Shown: in pieces, positions 44,044 through 56,574 of the stretch
How positions within the stretch are numbered: position 1 is the stretch's first letter
Layout of the letters: each line of letters opens with the position of its first letter
Assembly (NCBI GenBank): GCA_027922465.2
Contig: BQMF02000178.1
Location: forward strand, 1 to 64,000
DNA: 64,000 bases
Reading direction: 5' to 3'
From: Turritopsis dohrnii
Taxonomy: Eukaryota > Cnidaria > Hydrozoa > Anthoathecata > Oceaniidae
The notes under the pieces: generated by a model
Told to the model about the DNA's origin: nothing
Database searches by the model: none
Seen by the model: the letters and a program-made list of their open reading frames with translations, nothing else
Translations under genes and position numbers: made by a program

Positions 44044-45128
44044 TTATTATTATTATTATTAAAAACATATTTACACAGGTTGACTTCGTCAGAAAAATAA
44101 AATTCTGCTATAAATGAAGGACCTGCAACATAAGATAAAAACTATATAAAACATACTGGCTGGCAAGAATAAATCAGAAAAGAATTGAGTCTGAGATTGA
44201 AAATGAAATTGAGGTCACTAAGTAATTTGCAAATTAGACATAAGCAATTGAACTCAATCAAAACTTAAAATTTGATATAAACCTTTTAAAGTTTACAAAA
44301 GAAATTTCTTTCCTACAGTCTTGTGGAATTTTGTTAAGAATTAATCCTCCTTGGACGGTAAAGAATTTCCTACCAGCTTCGTTACGACAACTTGGGATGA
44401 TCAACCGATTTCCGTTTCCCCTCGTGTGAATTTCGTGATCAAATCTCTGGAAGGTGACGATGTTATTGTTTGGTTTAATACCATGGAGATATTTGAAGAC
44501 TTCAATTGCGGTTCTTTGTTGGACTTTGTTTGATAAATCGTTATCGTTTGCTTTACCGATGATTTTAAAAGCTCTTTTCTCGATCTGTTTCCCTTTGGTG
44601 TGAAATACGGGGATACCAGCATGTATTGGTGCGCAGTATAACAAGATTGGCTCGATCATCGATCTGTATATAGTTTTTGCTGCTTCTGACGTTAGTTGTG
44701 GACGAACTCTCCTTAGTAAATTTAATCTTTGGTTAACACATTTGAATAGTTTCTTAGTATGGCACGATAGAGTGAGGGTTTGGTCTAGAGTGATGCCAAG
44801 ATATTCGTAACAGGTCGCGTAATTAATTGATGAGCTGAGAATGGTTAGATCACACGATGGCTGAGTCCTTAACTTTTGACTAGTTCCATAAATGACAAAT
44901 TCCGTTTTTCCAGCTTTGAGGTTCAGTACAAGGTTATTTTCCTGAAACCATCTGAACAGCCTTTCTCCTTCCAGTGATAATTGTTGCTCTATCATTTTTA
45001 CGGAGTTATGCGAGAACAACAGTACCGTGTCATCAGCATACATTAACATTTTGCATAGGTCCAAGCATTGGTTGGCATCGTTAATTAAAATCACAAAGAG
45101 GAGTGGACCAAGAATGGAGCCTTGTGCT
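44044..45128 (-). pseudogene. 5'-truncated non-LTR retrotransposon (LINE), reverse transcriptase C-terminal half
   Basis: The reverse frame from about 45,128 to 44,258 has the RT block GSILGPLLF, then the catalytic YADDT (about 45,028-45,042), then the thumb-like and C-terminal part of a CR1/L2/Jockey-type protein. Everything upstream of the RT palm is missing, including the endonuclease. The 3' side ends in a short (ATT)n tail at ~44,044-44,063, as in CR1/L2 families. This is a dead copy made by 5' truncation. Confidence 0.8.
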
Positions 45129-45208
45129 CATCAGAAAATGTATTAAATATTTGCTATGACATTTAAACAGCCATTTCATACATCATCGAACTTCAAACTA
45201 AGTTTGGA

Positions 45209-45700
45209 ATTGGAAACTAAGCTGACAAAACCAAGCAATGAGATGGCACTCCATTAATTATAGTCTGTTCAAAAAAAATGTGCACTAATTTCAGCTTTTA
45301 TATAAAAACCAGGCTCAAGGGAATTGATGTAATTTGCTAAATCTGGTTTCCACATGATAACTGAAATTAGTGCACATTTTTTTTGAACAGACTATAGATC
45401 TGTAACCCAGTGTGCAAAATCGTCACTGTGACGGAGAGCATTCTTAGTGAAATTGTGCGTAGATTTCTATAGAAATGCACTCCTTTGCAGATATTTTTTA
45501 ATATATGTGTTGACTGGCAAAGAACTAAAAATATGTATTTTCAAAATTGGAAAATTGGAAACTAAGCTGACAAAACCAAGCAATGAGGTGGCACTCCATT
45601 AAAATCAGATCTGTAACCCAGTGTGCAAAATTAGTGAAATTGTGTGTAGATTTCTACAGAAATGCACTCTTTCGCAGATATTTTTTAATAAAAGTGCTAT
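45209..45700. repeat. Tandem duplication, one copy holding a MITE
   Basis: The block with AAACTAAGCTGACAAAACC, then CTCCATTAA and GATCTGTAACCCAGTG, occurs at ~45,217-45,500 and again at ~45,551-45,700. The first copy is split by the MITE at 45,259-45,396 and the second is not. Confidence 0.6.
45259..45396. mobile_element. MITE, 138 bp, TA-flanked
   Basis: Inverted ends TAGTCTGTTCAAAAAAAATG and CATTTTTTTTGAACAGACTA continue inward to CACTAATTTCAG/CTGAAATTAGTG. TA lies at both borders. The neighbouring tandem copy supplies the empty site. Confidence 0.7.
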
Positions 45701-47010
45701 AAATATTTTCAAAATTGTAAAATTTCTGTTCGACACTAATTCAACAATAATTGATAATAATTGATCAATAACAATAATTGATCGCCACCCATGTTCAGCA
45801 TGCGTCCAGTTCACGAAAAATTAAATTAAGGAATTGGGTCCAAAAATTGATCAAAAATGTATGGGATGGTTTTAACCCGCGTAAAACGTTTTCGAAAAAG
45901 CTGACTATAAGGATAAGCAAAAAATGTCATAGAATGATCAGCAGGAACATAAATTCTCATGAAAAAAAACAAACAAATAAATAAATAAATAAACCAAATA
46001 AAGGTTATCTTTAATCACTTTTGCAAAAGTGTATATCGACTTCGTTAACAGTCCTCCAATGCATTTTGATGGTTTAGTCCATTATTCTTGGAAATAATAA
46101 TTCTCGGTAGCGAGTTGCATTGCATCTACGTACGCATGCGGTTGGAATTATCGGATCTTCCGAAAAGTGAATTTTTTAAAGTTGATGACATATTATTCGT
46201 AAGAGAAACCAAAGAATCTAAAAAAATAAATAAAGTTAAGGTTGAATTTAAAATCCGAAATGTGCAGCCGACAATATATCTTCGAACTAAACCTTCATTC
46301 ACAATTACCTTGACAATGCTATATAAACTATAGCAGATACAGTTATTCATAGGATACTGTCAAAAAAGGTTTTTCACATGAACTACCAACACCAAGTTGA
46401 CCTCAATACTATACTATAAATCTAAACAATCTGAATAAATAAAGTTAAAGATAATGAATTATCATGGATTGTTTGTGTCAGCAGTTAATCAATTTTGTTA
46501 GTTAGGAAAGAAGATGTGATATATTTATTTACAGTTTGCTTTGTTATTAATAAACAGCTGTTCATTCCCAGCCAATTTCTCAATTGTTCTATTTCTGCTC
46601 ACTTCAGACAATAAACTAAATGAACTAACTTTTAGGAATAGTAATCTCTCAAACTGACAAAGAAGTCTTCTCTTAAACCATAGCCTGTAATGTCATTTCA
46701 CAAAACAGGCTACAGGATAGTGAAATAAAGATCAAAGGAAGTATGTAACAACTTTTATTCTAACTAAAAACAACAAATATTAACATATACAACGATGGTA
46801 TGGAACTACCATACACTGACCGTGAATAACTGATTAAATACCCTATGCATTTCTTGTTAGTAGAAGCTCTATAGTTTATTAGAAAAAGGAATTTCTACAC
46901 CTTGTGTAACAGAATCGATCTAAGCAAAAACAAAATTCTTAAAACTCCTTATTAATGGGCAATGGGCATTAACCAACCCATTCACAGGAGCAGTTATTTA
47001 GACTCCTACC
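45701..47010. other. Intergenic, nothing recognised
   Basis: This is AT-rich sequence with a short block at 45,785-45,830 (CACCCATGTTCAGCATGCG) shared with repeats at 27,385 and 48,850. The open frames at 45,778 and 46,088 have no recognisable features. No gene is supported. Confidence 0.4.
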
Positions 47011-47520
47011 AGCCAAAGAAATCAAATCCACCATTCCCGTGTATGTACCCTGTGAAGAAAAATAAATCATGGAATCGCAACTCAAAAGTGTACCCATGTT
47101 GTAAAGCTTGAAAAACTGAGCAAAAAAATGTATGGGATCATTTCGCTACGACCAACCGTTGCAGATATATCATCGGTCAAAGATTGTGATGACGTCATAT
47201 CCGCAGTACCAACCAATAGGGATAACTGACGTTTTTTGGGGTCAGTGGTATGGGTGATGGGGTGACGCAACATTTGGGCCTAAATTTTATTTGGTACTGC
47301 GGATATGACGTCATTAAAATCTTTGATCAACGATATCTCTGCAACGGTTGATCGTAGCAAAACGATCCCACACACTTTTTTGATCAGCTTTTCGAGCTCT
47401 ACAACGTGAGAACACTTTCTAGTCACGATTTTGTGATTTAATTTTTTCGTCACCTATTTTTGACACATCCTTTTCGAAATTATAGCCGTAAAAAACTTTT
47501 ACGCCAGTTACTAGTCTTAC
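47011..47520. repeat. Foldback copy of the conserved-frame repeat
   Basis: The family at 40,600/42,036 is present twice in inverted orientation (47,085-47,215 plus; 47,265-47,440 minus), around a short loop with GGGTGATGGGGTGAC. Frames are broken by stops. Ends carry the CATTCCCGTG...ACCC and TTTTACG...TACTAG family borders. Confidence 0.5.
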
Positions 47521-47724
47521 TATACTAATTCGAATTTGTGCAAACCACTTTACATTTTTTTGCTCAGTTTTTCAGGCTTTGCAACATGAGTACACTTTTG
47601 AGTTGCGATTCCATGATTTATTTTTTCTTCACAGGGTACATGCACGGGAATGGTGGGTTTAACCAAATGTTTTTGGAAGTTAAGTTCGGTAAAAAGTTTT
47701 TACCCGGGATACTAGTCTTATTAT

Positions 47725-48262
47725 AATAATCCGCGCTGTGTGTTACACTTTTATTTTAGAGAGTGATATATTTAATTTTAATTTACGGTCATCGTCCTCT
47801 TATGTGCGCGTAAAACCACGCAGAGTGAGAGACACTTTTTTCACGATCATTCCAAAAGCACGTAGCATTTGACGTCAGTTTTTTTATGATCACGGGGAAT
47901 CATTGCATTGCGTCCCCAATCCAACGCGACGTTTTTGGGGAAATATTGGTTGGTACTGCGGATATGACGTCATCACAATCTTTGACCGATGATATATCGA
48001 TGATATATATCGGTTCTCGAGATATTTCCCCAAAAACGTCGCATTTGATTGGGAATGCAATGCAATGGTTCGCCCGTGATCATAAAAACATCTGACGTCA
48101 AATGTCACGTGCTATTATACTAATCGTGAATGTGTCTTGCTTGGGCGAACTGCCGCTATATGACCAGGATTAAGAAGATTTTGACCATTAAAAAAACAAA
48201 AACACAACACTCTCTGAGTTAAATGTGTTGCGCACGATTGCGAATTAGTATAAGTAGACTAG
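47725..48262. mobile_element. Foldback MITE, second copy
   Basis: This has the same organisation as 43,383-43,880: TTAGAGAGTG-type ends, an internal near-palindrome at ~47,845-48,118 (AAAGCACGTAGCATTTGACG / CGTCAAATGTCACGTGCT) and a direct junction to ACTAGTATCCCCGGG. The loop holds extra GATGACGTCATATC-type sequence. It shows that the composite moves or duplicates as a unit. Confidence 0.6.
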
Positions 48263-48840
48263 TATCCCCGGGTAAAACCTTTTTACCGAACTTATTTTCG
48301 AAAACATTAGTCAAATCTACCATTCCCATGTAGGTGCCCCGTTACGAAAATTTTAATTAAGGATTCGTGACTTAAAAGTGTACCCATGTTGTAGAGCTTG
48401 AAAAACTGACCCAAAAAATGTATGGGATCGTTTCGCTACGGCCAACCGTTAGAGAGATATCGCTGATCAAAGATTTCGATGACGTCATATCCGCAGTACC
48501 AAATAAAATTTAGGCCCAAATGATTCGTCACCCCATCACCCGTATCGCTGACCCTAAAAAACGTCAGTTATCCCTATTGGTTCTCGAGATATTTCCCCCA
48601 AAACGTCGCGTTCGATTGGGGATGCAATGCAATGATTCCCCATGATCATAAAAAACTGACATCAAATGATGCCACGTGCTTTTGGAATGATAGCGAAAAA
48701 AGTGTCTCTCGTCTCTACGTGGTTTTACGCGCACATTAGAGGACGATGACCGTAAATTTAAATTTAATATATCACTCTCTAAAATAAAAGTGGGATGCAC
48801 AATCGTGGATTATTATAATAAGACTAGCCGCCCAGGCGGC
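48263..48840. repeat. Conserved-frame repeat plus half foldback
   Basis: Positions 48,360-48,520 hold a plus-strand copy of the KKMYGI...EIS..KDF family (open for ~45 codons to a TAG). Then 48,590-48,800 is one arm of the foldback MITE ending in CACTCTCTAAAATAAAAGTG. No gene is present. Confidence 0.5.
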
Positions 48841-49603
48841 GTCGCTCGCCACCTATGTTCAGTATGCGTCCAGTTCACGAAAAATGAAATGAAGAATTGG
48901 CAATGATAAGTAGAGTATTGAATATAACTGGTAAATTTTTTTTACAGTTTTAGTCAATGTGAGTTGAACCAAGAGAAAGGATAAGTCAATTAAATTTCCC
49001 CTGGAGACATAAAAGAATCAAACATCAAAATAATAATAAAAATTGGAACATCGAAATTCAAAATGCAAAACTATTCACCTAACCAGAATGAAAATTTTTA
49101 CCCTAAAGACACGAATTATAACCAAACATCACAACACTAAAAAGGCCCTTCTATAGGCCGAAAACTATTTTTTTGATACACAGAAAATGCAAAGTAACTT
49201 CTACGTAAAAAAAAAAATCAAAATCAAACTAGTGCAAACAAACACCAAATAATCCAACATCAGAAACAAATGGCAATACAACAAAGAAGTATATATCGTA
49301 TACGCAGAATAGAAGTAACTTTAGTGTAAAAGAAGCAATACGTAATGCAGAACACAAAAGCAAACATAGAATAACATTACGAAATGTGAATTGAAAACAA
49401 ATCGATACCTTCCAACTGTGTTTTTTTTCGTGCGGAAGTTACATTGGACAGCAACCATAAATGAATTTTTGAAATGATATATTGTCTGCTCTTCCCATAA
49501 CCATCAACATCATGATAAAAACCATGAGTTTCATTTCTTTAACGGTTTACGTGCTTTTTTATTATTAATCTTACCTAAAAAATATTTCAATTGTATCAAT
49601 ATA
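48841..49603. repeat. Inverted fragment of the long dispersed repeat
   Basis: About 49,400-49,560 matches 27,020-27,160 and 40,120-40,260 in reverse (GATACCTTCCAACT..., AACCATGAGTTTCATTTCTT). The preceding ~500 bp are AT-rich and show no gene. Confidence 0.5.
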
Positions 49604-50277
49604 TACCGGGTGAGTCAAAAAAAAGTACCGTTGTTTCACAAAACGTATCTTTCGATTGACTAATTATGAAAGCTAGTATTTTATATTTCTGAATAGAGGA
49701 ATCCTTTACCTACATTTTGGTGTATCATTTGTCAAATTTGGTTGAGTAGAAAAAAAGTCATGGGCAAAAAACTGGAGGTAGTCCTTGTAAAAATCGTCAA
49801 AAAATGACGAAAATATCTAAACAAAACTTCTCCAAACAAGATTTTCTGTTCTTATTGCAAACCGTACAATGTGCTAAAACTTATTTTTTTTATTCCCAAT
49901 GCTTAAATTAAGTAAAAAGTTCAAACTTTTTTCAAAATTTTATTTAAACTTTACTTGATGAAGTTTTTTATAAAGACTGTTTTGTAAAAAATGCCACAAC
50001 TCACGTTACAACAAAGAATTTGGGTATGTATCCAGTTTCCAGTTTCGAGAAGTTTTGTTCAGCTTTTTTCGTCATTTTTTGAGAATTTTTACAAGGACCA
50101 CCTCCAGTTTTTTGCTCATAACTTTTTTTCTACTCAACCAAATTTGACAAATGATACACCAAAATGTAGGTAAAGGATTCCTCTATTCAGAAATAAAAAA
50201 CAGTAGCTTTAATTATTAGTCAATCGAAAGATACGTTTTGTGAAACAACAGTACTTTTTTTTGACTCACCCAGTATA
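49604..50277. mobile_element. Foldback/MITE element, 674 bp, ~190-bp inverted ends
   Basis: Ends are TATACCGGGTGAGTC and GACTCACCCAGTATA. The arms stay alike for about 190 bp (for example CATTTTGGTGTATCATTTGT on one side and its reverse on the other). TA borders point to Tc1/mariner-type mobilisation. There is no coding sequence inside. Confidence 0.7.
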
Positions 50278-50854
50278 AGGTTTGCAGAGTGGGTGCGTGG
50301 AATCACCCGTTCGTCAGCAAAAATATCGAATGTGTGAAAGCCGGATATTCATTCACAACATTGTGTTGTTTCAGAGTCATCTTCGAAGAGTAACTTTTTA
50401 ATTATAAATTTAGATACCTCATTTTACGCAAAAATACTCTTATCGTTTTAAATTTTCAGCAAAATTTCGAAGGGCTGTTGATACCTTCGTCGACGACAAC
50501 AAAGTCCGAAGAGCGAGTCGAATACATGAATACGAATGACTGAAAGGGTGCTAATCCATAACTGAAAGGGCGCTATTTCCTTTTTGGGATAAGGAAATAG
50601 CACCGCTGCAAGATTATTATGTAATTTTTGTTAGTTTTTTTGAAATGTATCCTATCAATATTAGTCTACATTAGTTATATTGCGATTCAAAGACCTTATT
50701 ACTTTAAGTGTCCAAATACCAAACTGTGCTCCCTTGCCTCGTTTTGATGTGGTAATTTGTTGAAAATTATCAAAAAATGGCCCATTAGCAATTTTCAGTT
50801 ATGAAAAACTTAATATCAAGTAATGTCACAATATAAAATCTCAAGTCAGGTTTG
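50278..50854. other. Intergenic, one small hairpin
   Basis: A short inverted repeat (GCGCTATTTCCTT / AAGGAAATAGCACC) sits at ~50,570-50,604. Nothing else is recognised. Confidence 0.35.
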
Positions 50855-51983
50855 CAGACCTCCCAGTGCAAAATCAAGTAATTTTTTTTATGAATTTAGG
50901 ACAATTTTAGATAGTATTTTTGGACATTTTAGGGCAAAATTTGAGAAAATTTAGGAGAAAGACTAAAACGCTAGGACAACTTTAGGACAATTCCCTAATT
51001 ATGGACCTGTTACAGTAAACATATCTTTATGATTGTCTGTTATCTACATTTTGAGTAATATGAAATTGCAAATGATTTGACTTTGTTAAAAGCTAGTTCT
51101 TTAGCCTCCTGTCCATTATCAATCCATGTAGGCTTGTTTTGTTCAATGTAAAGTCTACTAGATAACTCAATGGTATAATCAAAAGTAATACAAAAGAAAC
51201 TTATTAACTTCAACTGGTAAAAATACTGTAGCAATATAGTTAGCTCAAAAGCTGAATGAAAACAAAAACTCTCAAAAACTATTTACACTTCAAACGAGAT
51301 CTATTCAAGTTCTTTTTTTCCGAAACAGATTTCAAAACTAAATTTCTCATATCTTCTAGTTAAAGATCTTTCAAATAAGCATACATTCCAAACTGAATAG
51401 TGTATTCTGTTTTACAGCTTCGCAATTTCTGAATCCAAAACATCTTCATTAGTTGAAGAGAATAAAAAGTTAGACTCAACACATTCTAAAGCCAGAACAA
51501 TCTCTGCTTTCCTGGTTAATTCAACTCTAGTTAGCGTTATTTATGGACATTTTAATCTTAATGCATTGTCACTGTCCTGTCTTAAGTGGTACTTTCTTTT
51601 TCCCTCCTTTTCCCTGGTACAATGCAGCTTGCTACTTGTAAGACTCCTGATTTGTGATATACCATTTCTATTAACTGAGAAGACCTTTTGGCATTTTTTG
51701 TATTCCGCTGAAAAAATATCTCCTTTACAAGGTTGTATTCAGTCAAAAATCAGAATGATAGTAGACAATTCAACGAAAATATACAAAATATACTCAACAT
51801 ATAATTATGTATTTTCAATCTCAATATCTCAATAACTACAGTCAAAAAACAGGAATTGCTTTTTTTCATTTGAACTTTATCCTAAATTTTATGGCATTTA
51901 GGACAATTTACCAAAAGTTAGGACAATTTAGGACAAAATTACTAAAATTTATTTTAGGATTTTAGGACACTCTGGGAGGTCTG
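50855..51983. mobile_element. Non-autonomous hAT-like element (~1.13 kb)
   Basis: The ends are imperfect inverted repeats CAGACCTCCCAGTG and CACTCTGGGAGGTCTG, CAG-starting as in hAT elements. TTTAGGACAA-type motifs repeat near both ends (at least five times), like subterminal transposase-binding sites. I could not confirm an 8-bp duplication. The frames inside (51,040; 51,566) are not transposase-like. Confidence 0.5.
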
Positions 51984-52433
51984 GGTCTGATAATGTGTAT
52001 TCAAGGATTTGGTCAATGTGGGATGGGGATAGAAAAGAGAAGGAAAACAAAATGCTTTATGAATCAATAATTTCCAGTTCTTATGCATAAGTACAGATTC
52101 AAAAAATTTCTGACACTCATAGTGACAAAAAGGGCATGCATAAAGATGGCCTATTCTTAAAAAAATAGCTTTTTCAAAGCATAAAGAAGCACTAGGAAGA
52201 AAAACCAACAAGAAATACATAACAGGCATCTTCTAAACTTTGCTAAAATGTTCAGGTAACTTAACCCAGATAATCAGCAACATCTGGTTTAATGTTGCAA
52301 TGTCAATCAACAAAATTCCATTTGCATAAAAGATTCTTGAATCCATCACATGTTCCTTTCAAATGAACGATAAAAAACATTTTGAATGTCTCTAACTACA
52401 TATGTGACCGTCCACGGGAAAAAACTAACAATG

Positions 52434-52680
52434 GAATTATAGATTATAGATTATAGATTATAGATTAGAAATTATAGATAAATCTAATCTATAATCTATA
52501 ATCTATAATCTATAATTATCTATAATTATAGATTATCGATTATAGATTATCGATTATAGATTATAGATTATCGATTACAGATTATAGATTATCGATTATA
52601 GATTATCGATTATAGATTAATCTATAATCTACAATCTAATTTATAGGTTATAGATTCTATCTAAACTATAACCTATGTCA
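52434..52680. repeat. Palindromic heptamer array, left
   Basis: Runs of ATTATAG and its complement CTATAAT alternate, with ATTATCG variants, so the array can fold on itself several ways. The same kind of array occurs in the right end at 59,985-60,170. Confidence 0.75.
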
Positions 52681-54490
52681 TCAATAGGCAAAATTCAAAA
52701 GCCCTTAGTTCTGCTTCGCGGTAAAGAGAGTCATGTCATGGGAACATAATATACGCCATATTATAATATGTACGTATAAGAAGCTATTCTTCAAGGCGTA
52801 AAGGTTAATCAAAAAGTGATTAAAACTTCTCGTTATTCTCCGTTTGATTAATAAACTTATCTTTCTCTACCTTATCGACTTTCTTGATGTTTATGAACAA
52901 ACATGTTTTAAAAAATCTTTTTCTGGTGGCATCAGTTGAATAATAAAAATAGACTTGGCCACCTGGTTCACATTCACTGACAAGACAGTTTGTTGAAAAC
53001 CAAATTAAAATGAATGCTTCAAGTAGAAACCATCCGATTGTATTCAAGAGTATTTTGTTACTCACTTGAGAATAATGTCTTCGAAGCGGATGTTCGAAGT
53101 GTTGCACAATGCATACAAACACCAGTTACGTACATGTGCATATCTTTTTCTTCCATTCCAAACAAGAAACATAACATGATAAATAATTAATGACCTTTTT
53201 TACACAACAATATTTTTGTGAATTGTTCGAGTGAATTTGTGAAGCAAATAATCATGAATAGGTTATAGATTTTATGGTAACATATAATCTAAAGTGTCAT
53301 GGTCAATCTTTTAAAATAAAAAAATTTCCGATTTGTAGTCATCAGAACGTAAATCCATTATCTAATCCGTATGGAGGGTGTACTGATATCCGATCCCCAT
53401 TCTGCCGTGAAGATGTAAAAACATTACTTTGCGCCAGGCCTTTTGGAAAACTTCGTGAGTTTCCCAAAGATTTCTCCAAGAGGCCTGGTACAAAGTTGCT
53501 CTTCAAGTACATGCTTCACTTCGAAGTGCTGGAAATGCGGCGAAAAAAAACGTGGCTGAAAGTTTCATCGAAAAATCGCCTGATATCTGTAACATATGCA
53601 CGACGTATCCATTAATGAGTACCTGACCTACATTGTAAGTTTGTTTATATTATTACCAAAGAGTTATTTGGAGATATCTTGTTAGATAAAGCAATAGTTT
53701 TTTCGTTGTAGAGCTCGTTATTAGCTCAAAATACTTTCTAAGGAGTAGGACTTCGTTTCTGAAAAAGCCTTTGTCAAAATATAGAAAAAATTGATCCTAA
53801 GCATCTCATTGCAATAAAATGATCAAACTATATATATACATTTAAAATATTATCGTATATATCTTCCTATTAAAACAAAACTATATTATCAACTTATATA
53901 CAATATACTTATAACTGAAAATACTATCTAAAATACTATGTCTTCACTATATTATATTAAATATTTTCTAAGGAGTAGGACTTCGTTTCTGAAAAGACTT
54001 CTGTCAAAAATATAGAAAATTGTAATTGATTTAAAGCATTTCATTGAACAAAACGATTAATCTCTCTCTATATTATATATACTCATATTTAAAATACTAT
54101 CCTATACACATATTTAAAACTGAAAATACCATCCTATGTCTTCACTATGAGCATCCCTCAAATGCAAACTGTCAGTCTTAATAATAGACAAAATACGATT
54201 TTAACTACGCCTGCTAAATTGAGGATGATACGAATGTCTTGCAAAGCTTTAGTCTGCCTTGACTATTTTAACATAATAACTGTGTAGTGTGTAATTCTAA
54301 TTGCTATGTTTAAATGAACATCATTGCACATTTTTCTCCTAGAGAACTCCATAATTTTGGCTTTTTTCATTAGTATATATATGCCTGGAACTGGGTTCTG
54401 TTGAAAAAAAATGTGCAGTTGAAAAAATCGTAAACTAATAATAAAAACGTGGCTATGAAAATAGCCGTTAAAATATGTGGCTATAAAAAT
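52681..54490. other. Transposon interior, no supported gene
   Basis: A ~230-bp step duplication (TTTCTAAGGAGTAGGACTTC at ~53,735 and ~53,966) is present. The 113-codon frame at 53,274 has no recognised domain. The rest is AT-rich. Confidence 0.4.
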
Positions 54491-54496
54491 AGCCGT

Positions 54497-56321
54497 TTAA
54501 GTTAATTTTTTGCGGTAGTTTCGCAGTCGGATTTGTAGCCTCTCCAGGCAACTCTGCCACATACTCTCGGAGCAATTGTGGATGTTGATCACCTGACTCT
54601 TAATCAGCTCCATTGTGCCAGGGTCCAGTTTCTCACAGCCACGTTTCCCCGAAATGCTGTGTGTCTTCAGTATCTCTGAAGGAAACATGGATATGATCAG
54701 CTGGAAGGCACTTTCGATGACAGCATGATCTGCATTGGGCTGAGCCATACAGGTATCCTGCCTCAGAGACACAGTACTAGACCCTGGCAATGTTGCCACA
54801 GTACTGGACTGCGGTACAGCAACCGCAATTGCAGACTGTGGCGGGGCAGTCACAACACTAGACTGTGACCCAAAGGACACAGAGCTAGACTCTGGCCGGA
54901 AAAGCATAGAGCTAGACTGTGTCCCAAAGGATGCAGAACTAGGTTGTGAGCTGCCACATGCAGTGCTAGACTGTGACTCTGGCAGCATCTGAGGAACCTC
55001 AAAAGAGTCATTGTCCAAGAAATGGGCAAGTTGGATGTCATGAGGGAAATTTGGTACTTTCAAGATGTTTATAATCTCATCTAGCTTTCTCTCGAACTTT
55101 TCCTCAATGCGTTGAAATCTGAAAAAAATTGTGGAAAATTTAAAGTTTATTAACCATCAACTAATTAACTGAATATATTTTTAATTTAGATGAAGACTCC
55201 AACAAACACTGGAAAACTACACTGCACCTTTCTTCGATGGCATTTGTATCCTACATCAAGCAAGTTGTTTGTGTGCCTTGCGATGTTGTCGTCCTGCGTG
55301 TTATTTGGAACTCTTCATGTTTCTTTTGCTGGCTTATGAGAAAGTCGTTGTAGGGATCATCTGTATGAACCTGAAATGAAATATATACTGACGCTATACT
55401 TTGAAAATGATGTAAATCAATATCAGTTGAAGTATAATATAATGAATGAAGGAGGCTACCTTAGGCTTTTCAATCGCATCTTTCAATAGTTTTAACCTTT
55501 TGGAAGCAGCATTGACATTACAGTTCTGAAAGTATTAATTAACATATTTCACATGGTAGTCTGGTTTGCCTTGAATTCTCTCACCTCACAAAGCATTAAA
55601 GTATAGTACAATTGATATATAATGTCAAATATAATGTTGATTGTATGTATTATTTTGATATTATATTACTTAATATATATTTATGTCACTTATACTTGAT
55701 ATCAAATCGAAACCAGTTTTCTCAGAAATGCTTTAATTTGAGATAATTTTTCATGTTCAATAGTGGGTGGTTTCTATCTGCATTTTTTGTTTTGTTCTGT
55801 GTTTATGTTTTATTTTGTTAAATATGGTACTACTATGTTAATATAATTACAAATGACATTTTAGGTCGCTGTTATAATTGTATACTTGTAGTTAAGAGTT
55901 CTTTTTCATCCTTTCTAACTATTAAAGGACCCATAATGGAGCATTTACACAGCATGTCATTCACACATGTCTGGCTTACCTCATCAGATGAGCGCCTTTT
56001 TTCTTTAACTAATACTGTCTCGTCCAGTTCTGGATGCTCCATCTCCCACTCATCCAGTTCTTCGGTTGTGTCTAATATTATAAGTGGGTTTGAGTAGATG
56101 TGTAACTAAGTTCACATTTGAGCAAGTGCAAAATGAATCTTACCAGCTAATGCTAAAATTTTGGCCTGTAGCTCTTTCCCCTTGTGTTTAACTGAACAGA
56201 TGCTGTTCAAAACAATTTGGCCAACGATTAAAACTGTGGCGAATATTGCGGTCTTGCCATCTATTAAAAACTTTACGAGAGCGTATCTCTCGATTTTTGT
56301 TGACTTACTTCGGCTATTCAT
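54497..56321 (-). CDS. BEN-domain protein, five exons (357 aa)
   Basis: Exons are 56,144-56,321, 55,980-56,071, 55,460-55,525, 55,255-55,370 and 54,497-55,118. All introns have GT and AG ends, phases match and the total is 358 codons. The N-terminus is basic, then has a hydrophobic stretch; an acidic segment and a short coiled coil follow. A Ser-rich middle carries many SQSS-type repeats. The C-terminal ~90 residues match a BEN domain (the KLDP..MELIKSQV helix, then W..C...I..RLRNYRKK). BEN domains bind DNA or chromatin factors. The gene is divergent from the putative transposase in the same element. No frame damage is seen. Confidence 0.72.
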
Positions 56322-56574
56322 TGCGAATCAGGCTTAAAAACGTAATTTGAAACTAATGAGATTTTGTAAACAAGTTGCTATGTAGCTTAGGAGGTCCTTA
56401 ACTTCAAAATTTGCATAAAGCTAAAATTAATTTATTCAACTAAATATCATTGGATGATGTTCATCAAAAATGCATTTGATTGGCTTCATTGTTTTTTTTT
56501 TTGGAACGCGTATTTTACACTATCGTAATGGAACGCATCAATTTAATTCACGAAGGCGATCAATAGAAACAAAT

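Noticed and set aside
46088..46333. 81-codon frame and its antisense partner
   Set aside because: Open on both strands by chance in AT-rich sequence; no recognisable features.
51566..51835. 89-codon hydrophobic frame
   Set aside because: It lies inside the non-autonomous hAT-like element with no transposase or other motif.
52434..52680. CRISPR-like array
   Set aside because: Repeats are 7 bp, self-complementary and without unique spacers, and the DNA is eukaryotic.
53274..53615. 113-codon frame in the 7.8-kb transposon
   Set aside because: No domain, splice context or homologous copy supports it; it could still be an unknown exon.
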